From the NCBI GenBank assembly GCA_016928865.1, contig JAFGJX010000030.1, forward strand, positions 1-62,834: DNA of 62,834 nt, given 5' to 3'. The position numbers and the translations under genes were made by a program. This document shows positions 35,581 through 42,832 of the stretch, piece after piece. How positions within the stretch are numbered: position 1 is the first letter of the stretch; the number at the start of each line of letters is the position of its first letter. Under the pieces are notes generated by a model, which did no database searches, was not told where the DNA came from, and worked only from the letters and a program-made list of their open reading frames with translations. The stretch is from Spirochaetota bacterium (GTDB taxonomy: Bacteria > Spirochaetota > UBA4802 > UBA5550).

Positions 35581-35715
35581 GTTTTTCATAAGCTCTCAGG
35601 CTTATTCAGTGAAGGGCTTGGCATGCGAGAAACAATTCCACATCAACAAAACGTCTCGCGGACAGGTGGTAGGCGGGGCGTTCGATATGAAGCAGATCAG
35701 AGATTGAAATGAGCC

Positions 35716-35753
35716 TCAGGAGCGGCAATCATCGTGAGAGTTGCCGCTCCTGA
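35716..35753. terminator. Shared terminator between convergent genes
   Basis: 13-bp perfect arms, TCAGGAGCGGCAA and TTGCCGCTCCTGA, with a 12-nt loop, between the 34117 gene and the convergent membrane gene. T-rich sequence after it is modest. Confidence 0.6.
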
Positions 35754-35759
35754 TAATTA

Positions 35760-36548
35760 TCATTCCTCTTCTTTCTCTTCTATGGTCTTTTTAATATCAG
35801 GTATTTTCCCCTTTTCTTTTAACGCTCTCGCTTCGCAGGTTTTGCAAAGTCCGGTTATTTTACTGTATTTGCCCCGTGCATCGGCAACGGTACCAGCTTC
35901 AAAAATTTCATCGGTCCTTTCCGTGTTGATGTGGGGACAGTCCTGATACAGATGATATCGCCTGCCATATTTGGTAAAATAGACCTTATTTACGCCGGTC
36001 AAATCCTCGACCTGAGCCGTCTGCTCCGCATACTGCTCCTGAGAAGGCGGATTGAAATCAATACCTGAAATTCCCGCGATCAGCAGAGCGACAACAGCCA
36101 CCGCGCCGAGGATGCCTTTCTGCTTTCCTTTTATATCTTTGTTTGTGAAGATAAGTATAACCAGAGGCAGGAAGGCTATCATGGCTATTATCGCGCCCAG
36201 CTGGTTCTGAATAAAAAATCTGACTTTGTCCTTCTCGGATGCCGGATCCAGCCTGTTGGCTTTTTTCCAGAGCAGTGAGCCGGCAACTGCAAAAATCAGG
36301 TCAAGCACGATCAGGACTATGAGCCACGTGCTCGTGGAGCTCCAGGCTTCGCCGAACTGCGCTTTTTGCAGAAGAACAATAGCGCCAACTTCAAAACCGA
36401 TGGCGACAACCCATGCGAGGATCGCGAATATCCGGAATTGTTTCGCCTTTGCCTTGTTTTCATCGCTTGGCGTAAAGGTTCTTGTACCGGAAGAGGTATC
36501 TCCACCGCCGACCTTTGTCACTTTTTTTGATGTACCTTTATCTGGCAT
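35760..36548 (-). CDS. Membrane protein with a C-terminal cysteine pair
   Basis: A 262-residue protein starting MPDKGTSKK, with AGGAGG 6 bp upstream; the in-frame upstream ATG lacks this. A basic, Ser/Thr-rich N-terminus is followed by four hydrophobic segments (about 45-70, 80-105, 120-145, 155-175). The C-terminal soluble part has YGRRYHLYQDCPHINTERTD and ITGLCKTCEARAL, a His/Cys arrangement (C-x-H ... C-x-x-C) that could bind zinc, similar to short metal-binding tails of unknown role. No family is recognised. Confidence 0.7.
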   Translation of the reverse strand: MPDKGTSKKVTKVGGGDTSSGTRTFTPSDENKAKAKQFRIFAILAWVVAIGFEVGAIVLLQKAQFGEAWSSTSTWLIVLIVLDLIFAVAGSLLWKKANRLDPASEKDKVRFFIQNQLGAIIAMIAFLPLVILIFTNKDIKGKQKGILGAVAVVALLIAGISGIDFNPPSQEQYAEQTAQVEDLTGVNKVYFTKYGRRYHLYQDCPHINTERTDEIFEAGTVADARGKYSKITGLCKTCEARALKEKGKIPDIKKTIEEKEEE

Positions 36549-36931
36549 TATCCTGCCTCCTTTTAATTTTGTGTCCGCCATCTATTCAGAATTCAAGGAT
36601 AGATATGAGAATCGATATTCGGCCCAGGGATTTATATCATGCTCGGAAATTACATGCAATCGTGATTTAGATCAATCAACCGTGTACCCATTGCATATTA
36701 CAATAGTGCCATAAAATAAATGCAACCAAAATGCTGTATTTATTGGAATTTAATTTCATGCTATACTGCCCGGGTCGATGTGTATGCTTATGGTAATTGA
36801 TTGATAAGAGCAGACGGTTTCTCAATAGCTAGTCCAGGATATTTTTTTAGCCGAAAACACTTGACCACTCCCGCCCTGGATGTTATATTATAATAATTTA
36901 TTTAATACTTAAATATTAAAGGAGGTTTATC
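36549..36931. other. 383-bp AT-rich divergent intergenic region
   Basis: Contains the superoxide dismutase promoter and, further upstream, a TATACT at about 36762. No gene is seen; a 21-codon frame near 36605 has no ribosome site and is not called. Confidence 0.5.
36861..36889 (+). promoter_or_regulatory. Promoter of the superoxide dismutase gene
   Basis: TTGACC (36861-36866) and TATATT (36884-36889) with a 17-bp spacer. An AGGAGG follows 8 bp before the ATG. Confidence 0.65.
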
Positions 36932-37591
36932 ATGAAAAGACATATTCTACCCGATCTCCCTTTCGAATATAATGCTCTTGAGCCGTATATAGATGCCAGG
37001 ACCATGGAAATACACCATGATCGGCACCATGCCGCATATGTTGATAAGCTCAATGCGGCGCTGGAAAAATATCCGCACCTGTTCGATCGGACCCTCGAAG
37101 AGCTGATTGCGGACCATGCGCGTCTTCCGGATGATATCAGGGAAGCGGTGCGAAATAACGGCGGCGGCCATTTGGACCATTCCCTTTTCTGGAAGATTCT
37201 CGGTCGCGGACACGGGGAAGGCCCTGAAGGCGAGCTCTGGGAGGCGCTGATAAAGGAATTCGGCTCGATAGAGGACTTTAAGGACGAATTTGCAAAGGCG
37301 GCTGCCGGCAGGTTCGGATCAGGTTGGGCATGGCTCTCCATAAATGACCTGGGCAGGCTGGTGGTGCACTCGACCGCCAATCAGGACAGCCCCCTTATGG
37401 AAGGCCTGGTTCCGATACTGGGACTGGACGTGTGGGAGCATGCCTACTACCTCACATACCAGAACAGGCGGCCGGACTATATCAAGGCATTCTGGAACGT
37501 GGTAAACTGGAAAGAGGTTGCTGCCAATTTCCTGGCTCCCAGGGACGCGGCAGGAAAAAGCAGTCATGCAGGTGCGAGGAAGGCGTCATAG
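36932..37591 (+). CDS. sodA: Superoxide dismutase, Fe/Mn family
   Basis: A 219-residue protein. Metal ligands are visible: His in [16 protein letters not shown] (about residue 27), His in [12 protein letters not shown] (about residue 80), Asp and His in [20 protein letters not shown]. There is no signal peptide, so it is cytoplasmic. The common N before the second His is D here (LDH for VNH). Fe or Mn use cannot be settled from the sequence. The gene has its own promoter and ends before a GC-rich hairpin shared with a small convergent frame. Confidence 0.96.
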   Translation: MKRHILPDLPFEYNALEPYIDARTMEIHHDRHHAAYVDKLNAALEKYPHLFDRTLEELIADHARLPDDIREAVRNNGGGHLDHSLFWKILGRGHGEGPEGELWEALIKEFGSIEDFKDEFAKAAAGRFGSGWAWLSINDLGRLVVHSTANQDSPLMEGLVPILGLDVWEHAYYLTYQNRRPDYIKAFWNVVNWKEVAANFLAPRDAAGKSSHAGARKAS

Positions 37592-37602
37592 CTATCTCGC
37601 TT

Positions 37603-37627
37603 GTCTCCCCCGCCTGTCGGGGGAGAC
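37603..37627. terminator. GC-rich hairpin after sodA
   Basis: 10-bp perfect arms, GTCTCCCCCG and CGGGGGAGAC, with a 5-nt loop. It falls exactly between the sodA stop and the stop of the small frame at 37628. No T-run follows. Confidence 0.55.
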
Positions 37628-37732
37628 TTAGCCGAACTCTTTGATTTTCTCGCGCAGCGCTCTCTGCAGTACGTTGAAAATAAAAGTCTGAATATGTTCT
37701 TTCACGGCAGGATATCTGTTGTAATCGAACAT
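37628..37732 (-). CDS. Possible 34-residue protein or gene remnant
   Basis: A short frame starting MFDYNRYPAVKEHIQTFIFN and ending LREKIKEFG. The peptide would form one amphipathic helix. No Shine-Dalgarno is seen, but TATAAT lies just before the ATG and its stop touches a hairpin shared with sodA, as expected for a real gene end. It may equally be the remnant of a larger gene broken by the palindrome at 37752-37783. Treat as uncertain. Confidence 0.3.
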   Translation of the reverse strand: MFDYNRYPAVKEHIQTFIFNVLQRALREKIKEFG

Positions 37733-37751
37733 TATTATATACAGTCAGTTC

Positions 37752-37783
37752 GCTGAAAAACTCCATGGAAGGAGTTTTTCAGC
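37752..37783. repeat. Hairpin with AAAAACTCC arms, copy 2
   Basis: 13-bp perfect arms GCTGAAAAACTCC and GGAGTTTTTCAGC around a 6-nt loop, 3 bp after the acyltransferase stop. It shares CTGAAAAACTCC with 8252-8263. It may act as the terminator of the acyltransferase gene. Confidence 0.55.
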
Positions 37784-37786
37784 AAA

Positions 37787-38593
37787 TTATTTGATATTTT
37801 CAAGTATTTCCGGTTGCTCAAGATACCTCTGCACCGCCTGGGCAAGGCGGCCGCCCATTGCTCCGTCACATACGCGATGGTCCAGTGTCGATGAGAACGG
37901 CAGGATGTCCCTGACCACGATCCGGTTATTGCGTACAACGGGCTTCTTCTCAACTCTTCCCATGAGCACGACGACCGGAAGATTTGATACCGGCAGAATG
38001 GCGGCCATGCCGTACTGAAGTCCATGGCTGCCGATGTTTGATACGAGCACACTGCCGAATGATCCAGGGTCCAGCTTGAGCGCGGGAATGGTAAGACCCA
38101 GGGTTACGGTTATGAATTTCAGGAAGAGAAAGACGGGACGGCGCAGGGGCCAGGGAATCTCCGCGAGCATGTTTTTATTTTCAACGGCGCCGCTTTCATG
38201 GCGCTTCCGATATTTTTCAACGCGGGCGCGCATGAAATCGTGGATGTCGCGGAGCGATTTTTCTTCAGCGTGGTCGATCACAAATCCCGTCATCTCCCGT
38301 GTTTCGGGCATTTCCACGGACACGAACACGCCGACATGTTCTCTGCGGATAATACGGCCCCGTTTTACATGGCAGTTCAGTTCGGGCACGTCACGATGGT
38401 ATGCCCTTGCCACCGCGGCCACAACGAGGTGCGTAAGGGTCAGATCGAGGCCCAGTTTTTTCTTTCGTTTAATGAAATCAAGGGTCTTGGATACATCAGC
38501 CTCATAGGTGCCCCATATCTTCGCGTCTGCGGGGGGTTTATATATGGCGGCGGCGGTCCGCCGCCACGGCGTGTTAAATGAATTGTCGTGCAT
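37787..38593 (-). CDS. Stand-alone 2-oxoacid dehydrogenase acyltransferase (E2) catalytic domain
   Basis: A 268-residue protein that matches only the catalytic domain of E2 enzymes. The trimeric-core active site is STLDHRVCDGAMGG near residue 245 (His-x3-Asp-Gly). Earlier motifs DLTLTHLVVAAVARAYHRDVP and FGSVLVSNIGSHGLQYGMAAI are typical. The lipoyl domain and peripheral-subunit-binding domain are both absent, and no E1 or E3 gene is near. It may transfer an acyl group from CoA to another substrate. It is followed by a hairpin. The upstream gene is the BASS-type carrier, 16 bp away, so the two are co-transcribed. Confidence 0.88.
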   Translation of the reverse strand: MHDNSFNTPWRRTAAAIYKPPADAKIWGTYEADVSKTLDFIKRKKKLGLDLTLTHLVVAAVARAYHRDVPELNCHVKRGRIIRREHVGVFVSVEMPETREMTGFVIDHAEEKSLRDIHDFMRARVEKYRKRHESGAVENKNMLAEIPWPLRRPVFLFLKFITVTLGLTIPALKLDPGSFGSVLVSNIGSHGLQYGMAAILPVSNLPVVVLMGRVEKKPVVRNNRIVVRDILPFSSTLDHRVCDGAMGGRLAQAVQRYLEQPEILENIK

Positions 38594-38609
38594 CGCTATT
38601 CCCCGGTTA

Positions 38610-39536
38610 TCAGACGTGCCCGCCGGCTGGCGATTCGCTCACCGGCCTGTGCGACCAGTAGAGCGCAAGGAGAAATCCTGAGATGAGGTGCCATATGCCC
38701 CAGAGCGCGGCGATATAGGCCATTCCTCCCAGGCCGTCAAAAAAATTAAAGATTAAAATAAGACCCAGGCCTGAATTCTGTATTCCCGTCTCAATTGAGA
38801 TGGTTCTGGAATCGCGTTCCGCGAGGCCAAGGCTTTTCCCAAAAACATAACCGGAAACAAGCGCCATGGCGTTATGGATGAAAACAAAGGAAGCCATGAC
38901 CATGAAGTACTTGACCAGTGCGTCGAAGTTGGATGCCAGGGCGATGGCAATATATGCGAAGAATATTACAAGCGAAATCGACCGTATGGGAGAGGTTATC
39001 TTTTTTGTCACGCCGGGGAATTTTTTTGAGATAAAAATACCGGCGATGAGGGGTATGCAGAGCAACACCATGACCGTTTCAAACATTGAGAGCGGGTCAA
39101 GGGTTATTTTTCTTAATATCGCCGCAGTCGAGTCGTTGAGCCCCGCCCAGAAGGTAAAGTTGAGGGGCGTCATGACCAGCGCTCCTATAGTGGAAAAGGC
39201 GGTAAGGCTTACCGAAAGCTCGGTATTGCTTCGCGACAGCGAGGAGATGAAATTTGAAATGTTCCCGCCGGGGCATGCGGCCACCAGTATCATGCCCAGC
39301 GCGATGCTGGGGGCCGGATGTGATATCTGAATGAGGAGGAAGGTGGCGGCAGGAAGGAGCAGGAACTGGGAGAGAATGCCGATGATCACCGAGCGCGGGT
39401 TCCTGAAGACTTCTTTAAAATTATCGGATTTGAGCTGCAGGGCCACCCCGAACATTATAAAAGCAAGTGTAATATTCAGGAGAATGAGGCTGTCTGGACT
39501 GAAATTTAATTTTAACTGATCGATTGCCTGAATCAT
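38610..39536 (-). CDS. Bile acid:sodium symporter (BASS) family transporter
   Basis: A 308-residue membrane protein with about ten hydrophobic segments. Sodium-site motifs of the family are present: AACPGGNISNFISSLS in the first half and ISIETGIQNSGLGLILIF in the second. BASS proteins carry organic anions such as bile acids, 2-keto acids or pantoate with sodium. Since the next gene is an E2-type acyltransferase, an organic acid may be the substrate, but this is inference. Starts with ATG at 39536. Confidence 0.92.
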   Translation of the reverse strand: MIQAIDQLKLNFSPDSLILLNITLAFIMFGVALQLKSDNFKEVFRNPRSVIIGILSQFLLLPAATFLLIQISHPAPSIALGMILVAACPGGNISNFISSLSRSNTELSVSLTAFSTIGALVMTPLNFTFWAGLNDSTAAILRKITLDPLSMFETVMVLLCIPLIAGIFISKKFPGVTKKITSPIRSISLVIFFAYIAIALASNFDALVKYFMVMASFVFIHNAMALVSGYVFGKSLGLAERDSRTISIETGIQNSGLGLILIFNFFDGLGGMAYIAALWGIWHLISGFLLALYWSHRPVSESPAGGHV

Positions 39537-39935
39537 TGGATACTTTCAATACCGCCTGATACTGCTCCTGCAGGTGATACCATCAGAGCGATCAAGGCCT
39601 TCATTGTTATCAATTCCCCATAATGGGTACCGGTTGATTAATAATGTGTCAAGGCTTTTTGAATTTTTATCCACAATGCCTGATATCATCCGTGACAGGA
39701 TATGACGTATGACCCGTGAGTATGAAGATGAATAATTTGCGGGACAAACTGCAGTGAACATATTGGCGGCTGTTTTTGCTGGAAATTGCCGGCCCGAAAG
39801 TTGTCCTTAAGCGTATAATTAATGTAAAATTAATTCATAATTTTTATTGACAGAAAAGGGGGCCTATATATTTTAAATCTTCCTGTAATTTTTTGCCAAT
39901 TTTTCGGAAAAAACTATATAAATTACGAGAATAAC
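39537..39935. other. 399-bp divergent intergenic region before rplM
   Basis: Holds the rplM promoter and a palindrome AATTAAT/ATTAATT (39817-39835) 12 bp upstream of the -35. No gene is called; a 71-codon minus frame inside has no ribosome site and no recognisable content. Confidence 0.5.
39847..39874 (+). promoter_or_regulatory. Promoter of rplM-rpsI
   Basis: TTGACA (39847-39852) and TATTTT (39869-39874) with a 16-bp spacer, 62 bp before the rplM ATG. Confidence 0.65.
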
Positions 39936-40376
39936 ATGAAAGGCACACAGAAAACCTACTCACTGAAGGCATCGGAAATCAATAAAAAATGGTTTCTCGT
40001 CGATGCGGACGGAAAAGTGCTCGGCAGGCTCGCCACGGAAGTCGCGAGGATCCTCAGGGGCAAGAACAAACCGACCTTTACGCCCAACCTGGACATGGGT
40101 GACAATGTCATCATCATCAACGCCGAGAAGATCGTCATGACCGGGACCAAGGCCGATGACAAGGAATATTTCCGTCATTCACAGTATCCGGGCGGTATAA
40201 AGTTCGTAAACATCAAGAAGATCAAGAAGGACAGGCCTGAATTCGTGATAGAGCATGCCGTAAGGCTTATGCTTCCGAAGGGCAGGCTGGGAAGGAAGAT
40301 CTTCGGGAACCTGAAAGTATACACCGGCAGCGATCACCCGCACCAGGCGCAGAAGCCGGAACCACTTGATATCTAG
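39936..40376 (+). CDS. rplM: Large ribosomal subunit protein uL13
   Basis: A 146-residue protein of normal length with uL13 hallmarks: WFLVDADGKVLGRLATEVAR, MGDNVIIINAEKIVMTG, and the C-terminal MLPKGRLGRKIFGNLKVY and GSDHPHQAQKPE. It is cotranscribed with rpsI, as almost everywhere. A simple AT-rich leader precedes it; I see no folded autoregulatory structure beyond the palindrome upstream of its promoter. Confidence 0.98.
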   Translation: MKGTQKTYSLKASEINKKWFLVDADGKVLGRLATEVARILRGKNKPTFTPNLDMGDNVIIINAEKIVMTGTKADDKEYFRHSQYPGGIKFVNIKKIKKDRPEFVIEHAVRLMLPKGRLGRKIFGNLKVYTGSDHPHQAQKPEPLDI

Positions 40377-40386
40377 AGGAGAGTCT

Positions 40387-40776
40387 ATGTCGAACCGTTA
40401 TTATGCAACAGGAAGAAGAAAAACCTCAGTCGCCAGGGTGTGGCTCGCGCCCGGCACCGGGAAAATGACAATTAACAAGCAGCCAATAAACGAATATTTC
40501 AGACGGCAGACGCTCGAGCTCATCGTGCGACAGCCTCTCGAGTATGCGGGCATGCTGGACAAGTACGACGTTATGGCGAATGTTGACGGCGGCGGCTGGT
40601 CAGGTCAGGCCGGGGCCGTCAAGATGGGTATCGCGCGATGTCTGGTGCAGTGCGATGAAAAATTGAAAAAGCAGATGCGCGATGGCGGGTTCCTGACTCG
40701 CGATTCCAGGGAAGTCGAGAGGAAAAAGCCGGGACAGAAAAAGGCGAGAAAGAGGTTCCAGTTCTCGAAACGTTAA
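40387..40776 (+). CDS. rpsI: Small ribosomal subunit protein uS9
   Basis: A 129-residue protein starting MSNRYYATGRRKTSVARVWL, with AGAGGAGA 5 bp before the ATG; the track-length alternative starting further upstream overlaps rplM and is not used. Conserved GGGWSGQAGAVKMGIARCLV and the terminal KKPGQKKARKRFQFSKR, ending in the SKR tail that reaches the P-site, are complete. It is followed by a strong terminator. Confidence 0.97.
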   Translation: MSNRYYATGRRKTSVARVWLAPGTGKMTINKQPINEYFRRQTLELIVRQPLEYAGMLDKYDVMANVDGGGWSGQAGAVKMGIARCLVQCDEKLKKQMRDGGFLTRDSREVERKKPGQKKARKRFQFSKR

Positions 40777-40796
40777 TCGACGCATATATGGCGCGG

Positions 40797-40828
40797 AAAA
40801 GAGGATGCCTGCAACGCATCCTCTTTTT
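40797..40828 (+). terminator. Intrinsic terminator after rpsI
   Basis: GAGGATGC (40801-40808) pairs with GCATCCTC (40816-40823) across a 7-nt loop, flanked by A4 and T5 runs. Confidence 0.85.
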
Positions 40829-40845
40829 ATTTTCACGGGGCGGGT

Positions 40846-41469
40846 ATGGCCACAATCGTAAAAACACGTCATGCGGATGAATGCATCACGGTCGAGTTCG
40901 ATGGCGGCGAGATCATGAAGATCCCCTATGGCGCGGCCGGCCCGTACCGGCTAGAGGCCGGACGGAGCGTGGACGCGGAAGAGTACGTGCAGTTGAAGAC
41001 GGAGTCGCAGCGGTACCGGTCGAAAAAGATGGCGCTTGATTATCTGGCGATATGTCCCCGATCCGCAATGGAGATGGAGCGGTATCTCGCGCGAAAGGGA
41101 TTCGATCATGACCTGGTCCGCGAGATACTGGAGGGACTCATCAGCGCGGGGTATATCGATGACGCGGATTACGCAGCGCGCTATATAAGCCACCGGTGCG
41201 GGAAGAAAGTAGTCGGGAAGAACCTGTTGATGAACGAGCTGCTCAAAAAGGGGATCCCGCGCAGCATCATCAGGGACGCGCTCAGGGAGGCGGCGCCCCG
41301 TCTTTCATCGTTTGAAGACGTGCTCGCCCTTGCGGAAAAAAAATTTGCGGGTATGAAGGAGAAGAATAATGGGCTTTCGAAGCTTGCATACTTTCTCCAT
41401 GGCAGGGGCTTTGATCATGATACCGTATCCCGCGTGATTGACAGGCTCAAGCGCGGCGAAGAGGATTGA
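40846..41469 (+). CDS. recX: Regulatory protein RecX
   Basis: A 207-residue, mostly helical protein with RecX repeats: MALDYLAICPRSAMEMERYLARKGFDHDLVREILEGLISAGYIDDADYAARYISHRC and the following NLLMNELLKKGIPRSIIRDAL segment are typical three-helix units. RecX limits RecA filament growth. An N-terminal part of about 45 residues is an additional small beta domain. recA is not in this window. The gene follows the rpsI terminator and converges with the ATPase gene 6 bp away. Confidence 0.9.
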   Translation: MATIVKTRHADECITVEFDGGEIMKIPYGAAGPYRLEAGRSVDAEEYVQLKTESQRYRSKKMALDYLAICPRSAMEMERYLARKGFDHDLVREILEGLISAGYIDDADYAARYISHRCGKKVVGKNLLMNELLKKGIPRSIIRDALREAAPRLSSFEDVLALAEKKFAGMKEKNNGLSKLAYFLHGRGFDHDTVSRVIDRLKRGEED

Positions 41470-41475
41470 TCACGA

Positions 41476-42189
41476 CTATTTGATATAGCCGACCGGATCA
41501 GCCATAAAATCCTGGTAGATGCGGTAGTGGTCCGTTTCCTCGTACCTGACCCTGCCGATCGGCGCGCGGTCGAAGCTGAATATGTCCGCGCCGGGAAGGG
41601 CGAGAAGGATGGGCGAGTGGGTTGCGATGATGAACTGCGCGTGCCCATCGGAAGCCAGGTCGCGAAGAAGCCTTACAAGGTCGATCTGCCGAGCCGGGGA
41701 GAGGGCGTTCTCCGGCTCGTCGAGGAGATAGAGCCCCTTCCGGCTGAACCGGCTTTTAAAGAAGGACATGTGGCACTGGCCGTGCGACTGTTCGAGGAGC
41801 GACTTCCCTCCGAAGTAGTCCAGCGTGGCCGGCGACATCGACGCCCACTCGTCCAGGTTCACGGCGAAATTCCTGAAAATTTCTGACGCAAAGAAAGAGC
41901 CTGGCACCGGCCCTTCCGCCCATGCGGCGTCGATGTACCGGTACATGGCGCGCTCGTGCGGATTGTAATGGGCCCTGGTCCGCTCCATTCCTTCCCAGAT
42001 GTGAATTCCGCATTTCATCGCTATGGCGCGAAGCAGGGTTGACTTGCCCGAACCGTTCTCGCCGATAAAGAATGACACCGGAACAGAAAATTCGACCGTA
42101 TCAGTGGCCCTGAAAATTGACAGGTTGAAAGGGTACTGGTCGTCCACCGGGTAATCGGCGGGCCTCAATGTTATTTTTTTAAGATGCAT
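41476..42189 (-). CDS. AAA family ATPase (ABC/SMC-like, single domain)
   Basis: A 237-residue protein with Walker A FIGENGSGKSTLL (about residue 45), an SQGQ-like signature LEQSHGQCHMSFFKSRF, Walker B GLYLLDEPENALS and an H-loop IIATHSPILLALPGADIFSF. The compact form resembles the small ATPases that hydrolyse ATP without a membrane partner. No toxin, nuclease or helicase gene lies next to it, so it is not part of an obvious defence system. Its start lies 28 bp after the acpS stop, on the same strand. Confidence 0.88.
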   Translation of the reverse strand: MHLKKITLRPADYPVDDQYPFNLSIFRATDTVEFSVPVSFFIGENGSGKSTLLRAIAMKCGIHIWEGMERTRAHYNPHERAMYRYIDAAWAEGPVPGSFFASEIFRNFAVNLDEWASMSPATLDYFGGKSLLEQSHGQCHMSFFKSRFSRKGLYLLDEPENALSPARQIDLVRLLRDLASDGHAQFIIATHSPILLALPGADIFSFDRAPIGRVRYEETDHYRIYQDFMADPVGYIK

Positions 42190-42216
42190 ATGCTGCCAGC
42201 TATTCGCTTATTATCG

Positions 42217-42624
42217 TCATATCCAGGAGGATCTGATCTTTTCAACGGTACGTTCAATGACCACGAAGGCCACGGCGAAATCGAAGTCGTGGCTTATACT
42301 CAGGTGGAATGTATAAAACTCACGGGGCTCCCTGTTCCTGACCAGAGTGTCAGCGTTTTCGAAGTAGGGTCTGCCAGTGCCGTCATTCAGAACCGTAATC
42401 GCGGCGTTGCTGAAGTCCCTGAAGCCGAGCGCCTTGGCGAGGGCTTCCTTTGATGCGTACCGGCCTGCGATGAAGGTCTCGGGGTTCGTGTCGGGCAGCA
42501 GGGATATCTCCTCCCTGGAAAGGTTTTTCTGGGTAAAGCGGTCCCGATGCTCGACGTTCATCCGCCTGAGCCGACGCACATCAACAATGTCGGTTCCGAT
42601 GCCGACGATAAAGCCCTGATCCAT
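42217..42624 (-). CDS. acpS: Holo-[acyl-carrier-protein] synthase
   Basis: A 135-residue protein of normal length. It has the magnesium-binding start GIGTDIVDVRRL (about residues 8-19), the FIAGRYASKEALAKALG motif with Glu and Lys, and HLSISHDFDFAVAFVV at the C-terminal side. AcpS transfers the phosphopantetheine arm from CoA to acyl carrier protein. It starts a minus-strand pair with the AAA ATPase and is divergent from alaS. Confidence 0.95.
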   Translation of the reverse strand: MDQGFIVGIGTDIVDVRRLRRMNVEHRDRFTQKNLSREEISLLPDTNPETFIAGRYASKEALAKALGFRDFSNAAITVLNDGTGRPYFENADTLVRNREPREFYTFHLSISHDFDFAVAFVVIERTVEKIRSSWI

Positions 42625-42726
42625 CCATCTGTCCTCCTCCTGAAATGATGTGCGGCGGGGCCTTGCGTGTCAACCGTGTTTTATTGATTATCATTCGTGC
42701 CCTATCAGGCCGGGTGTCATGTATAA

Positions 42727-42755
42727 TTGACTTTTACACCGGCATAAAATATTTC
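42727..42755 (+). promoter_or_regulatory. Promoter of alaS
   Basis: TTGACT (42727-42732) and TATTTC (42750-42755) with a 17-bp spacer. A palindrome, GTGCAT-c-ATGCAC (42785-42797), lies in the expected leader. Confidence 0.55.
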
Positions 42756-42832
42756 CTTGAAAATTATCGACTGTTTCATAAATAGTGCATCATGCACCCT
42801 GGAAGAGGGGCATTACAAAAACGAGGTGCGCT

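Noticed and set aside
39546..39761. 71-codon minus frame upstream of rplM
   Set aside because: No ribosome site, unusual composition, and it lies in a promoter-bearing gap.
41476..42189. AAA ATPase as part of an anti-phage system
   Set aside because: No nuclease, toxin or other defence partner is adjacent; neighbours are acpS and recX.
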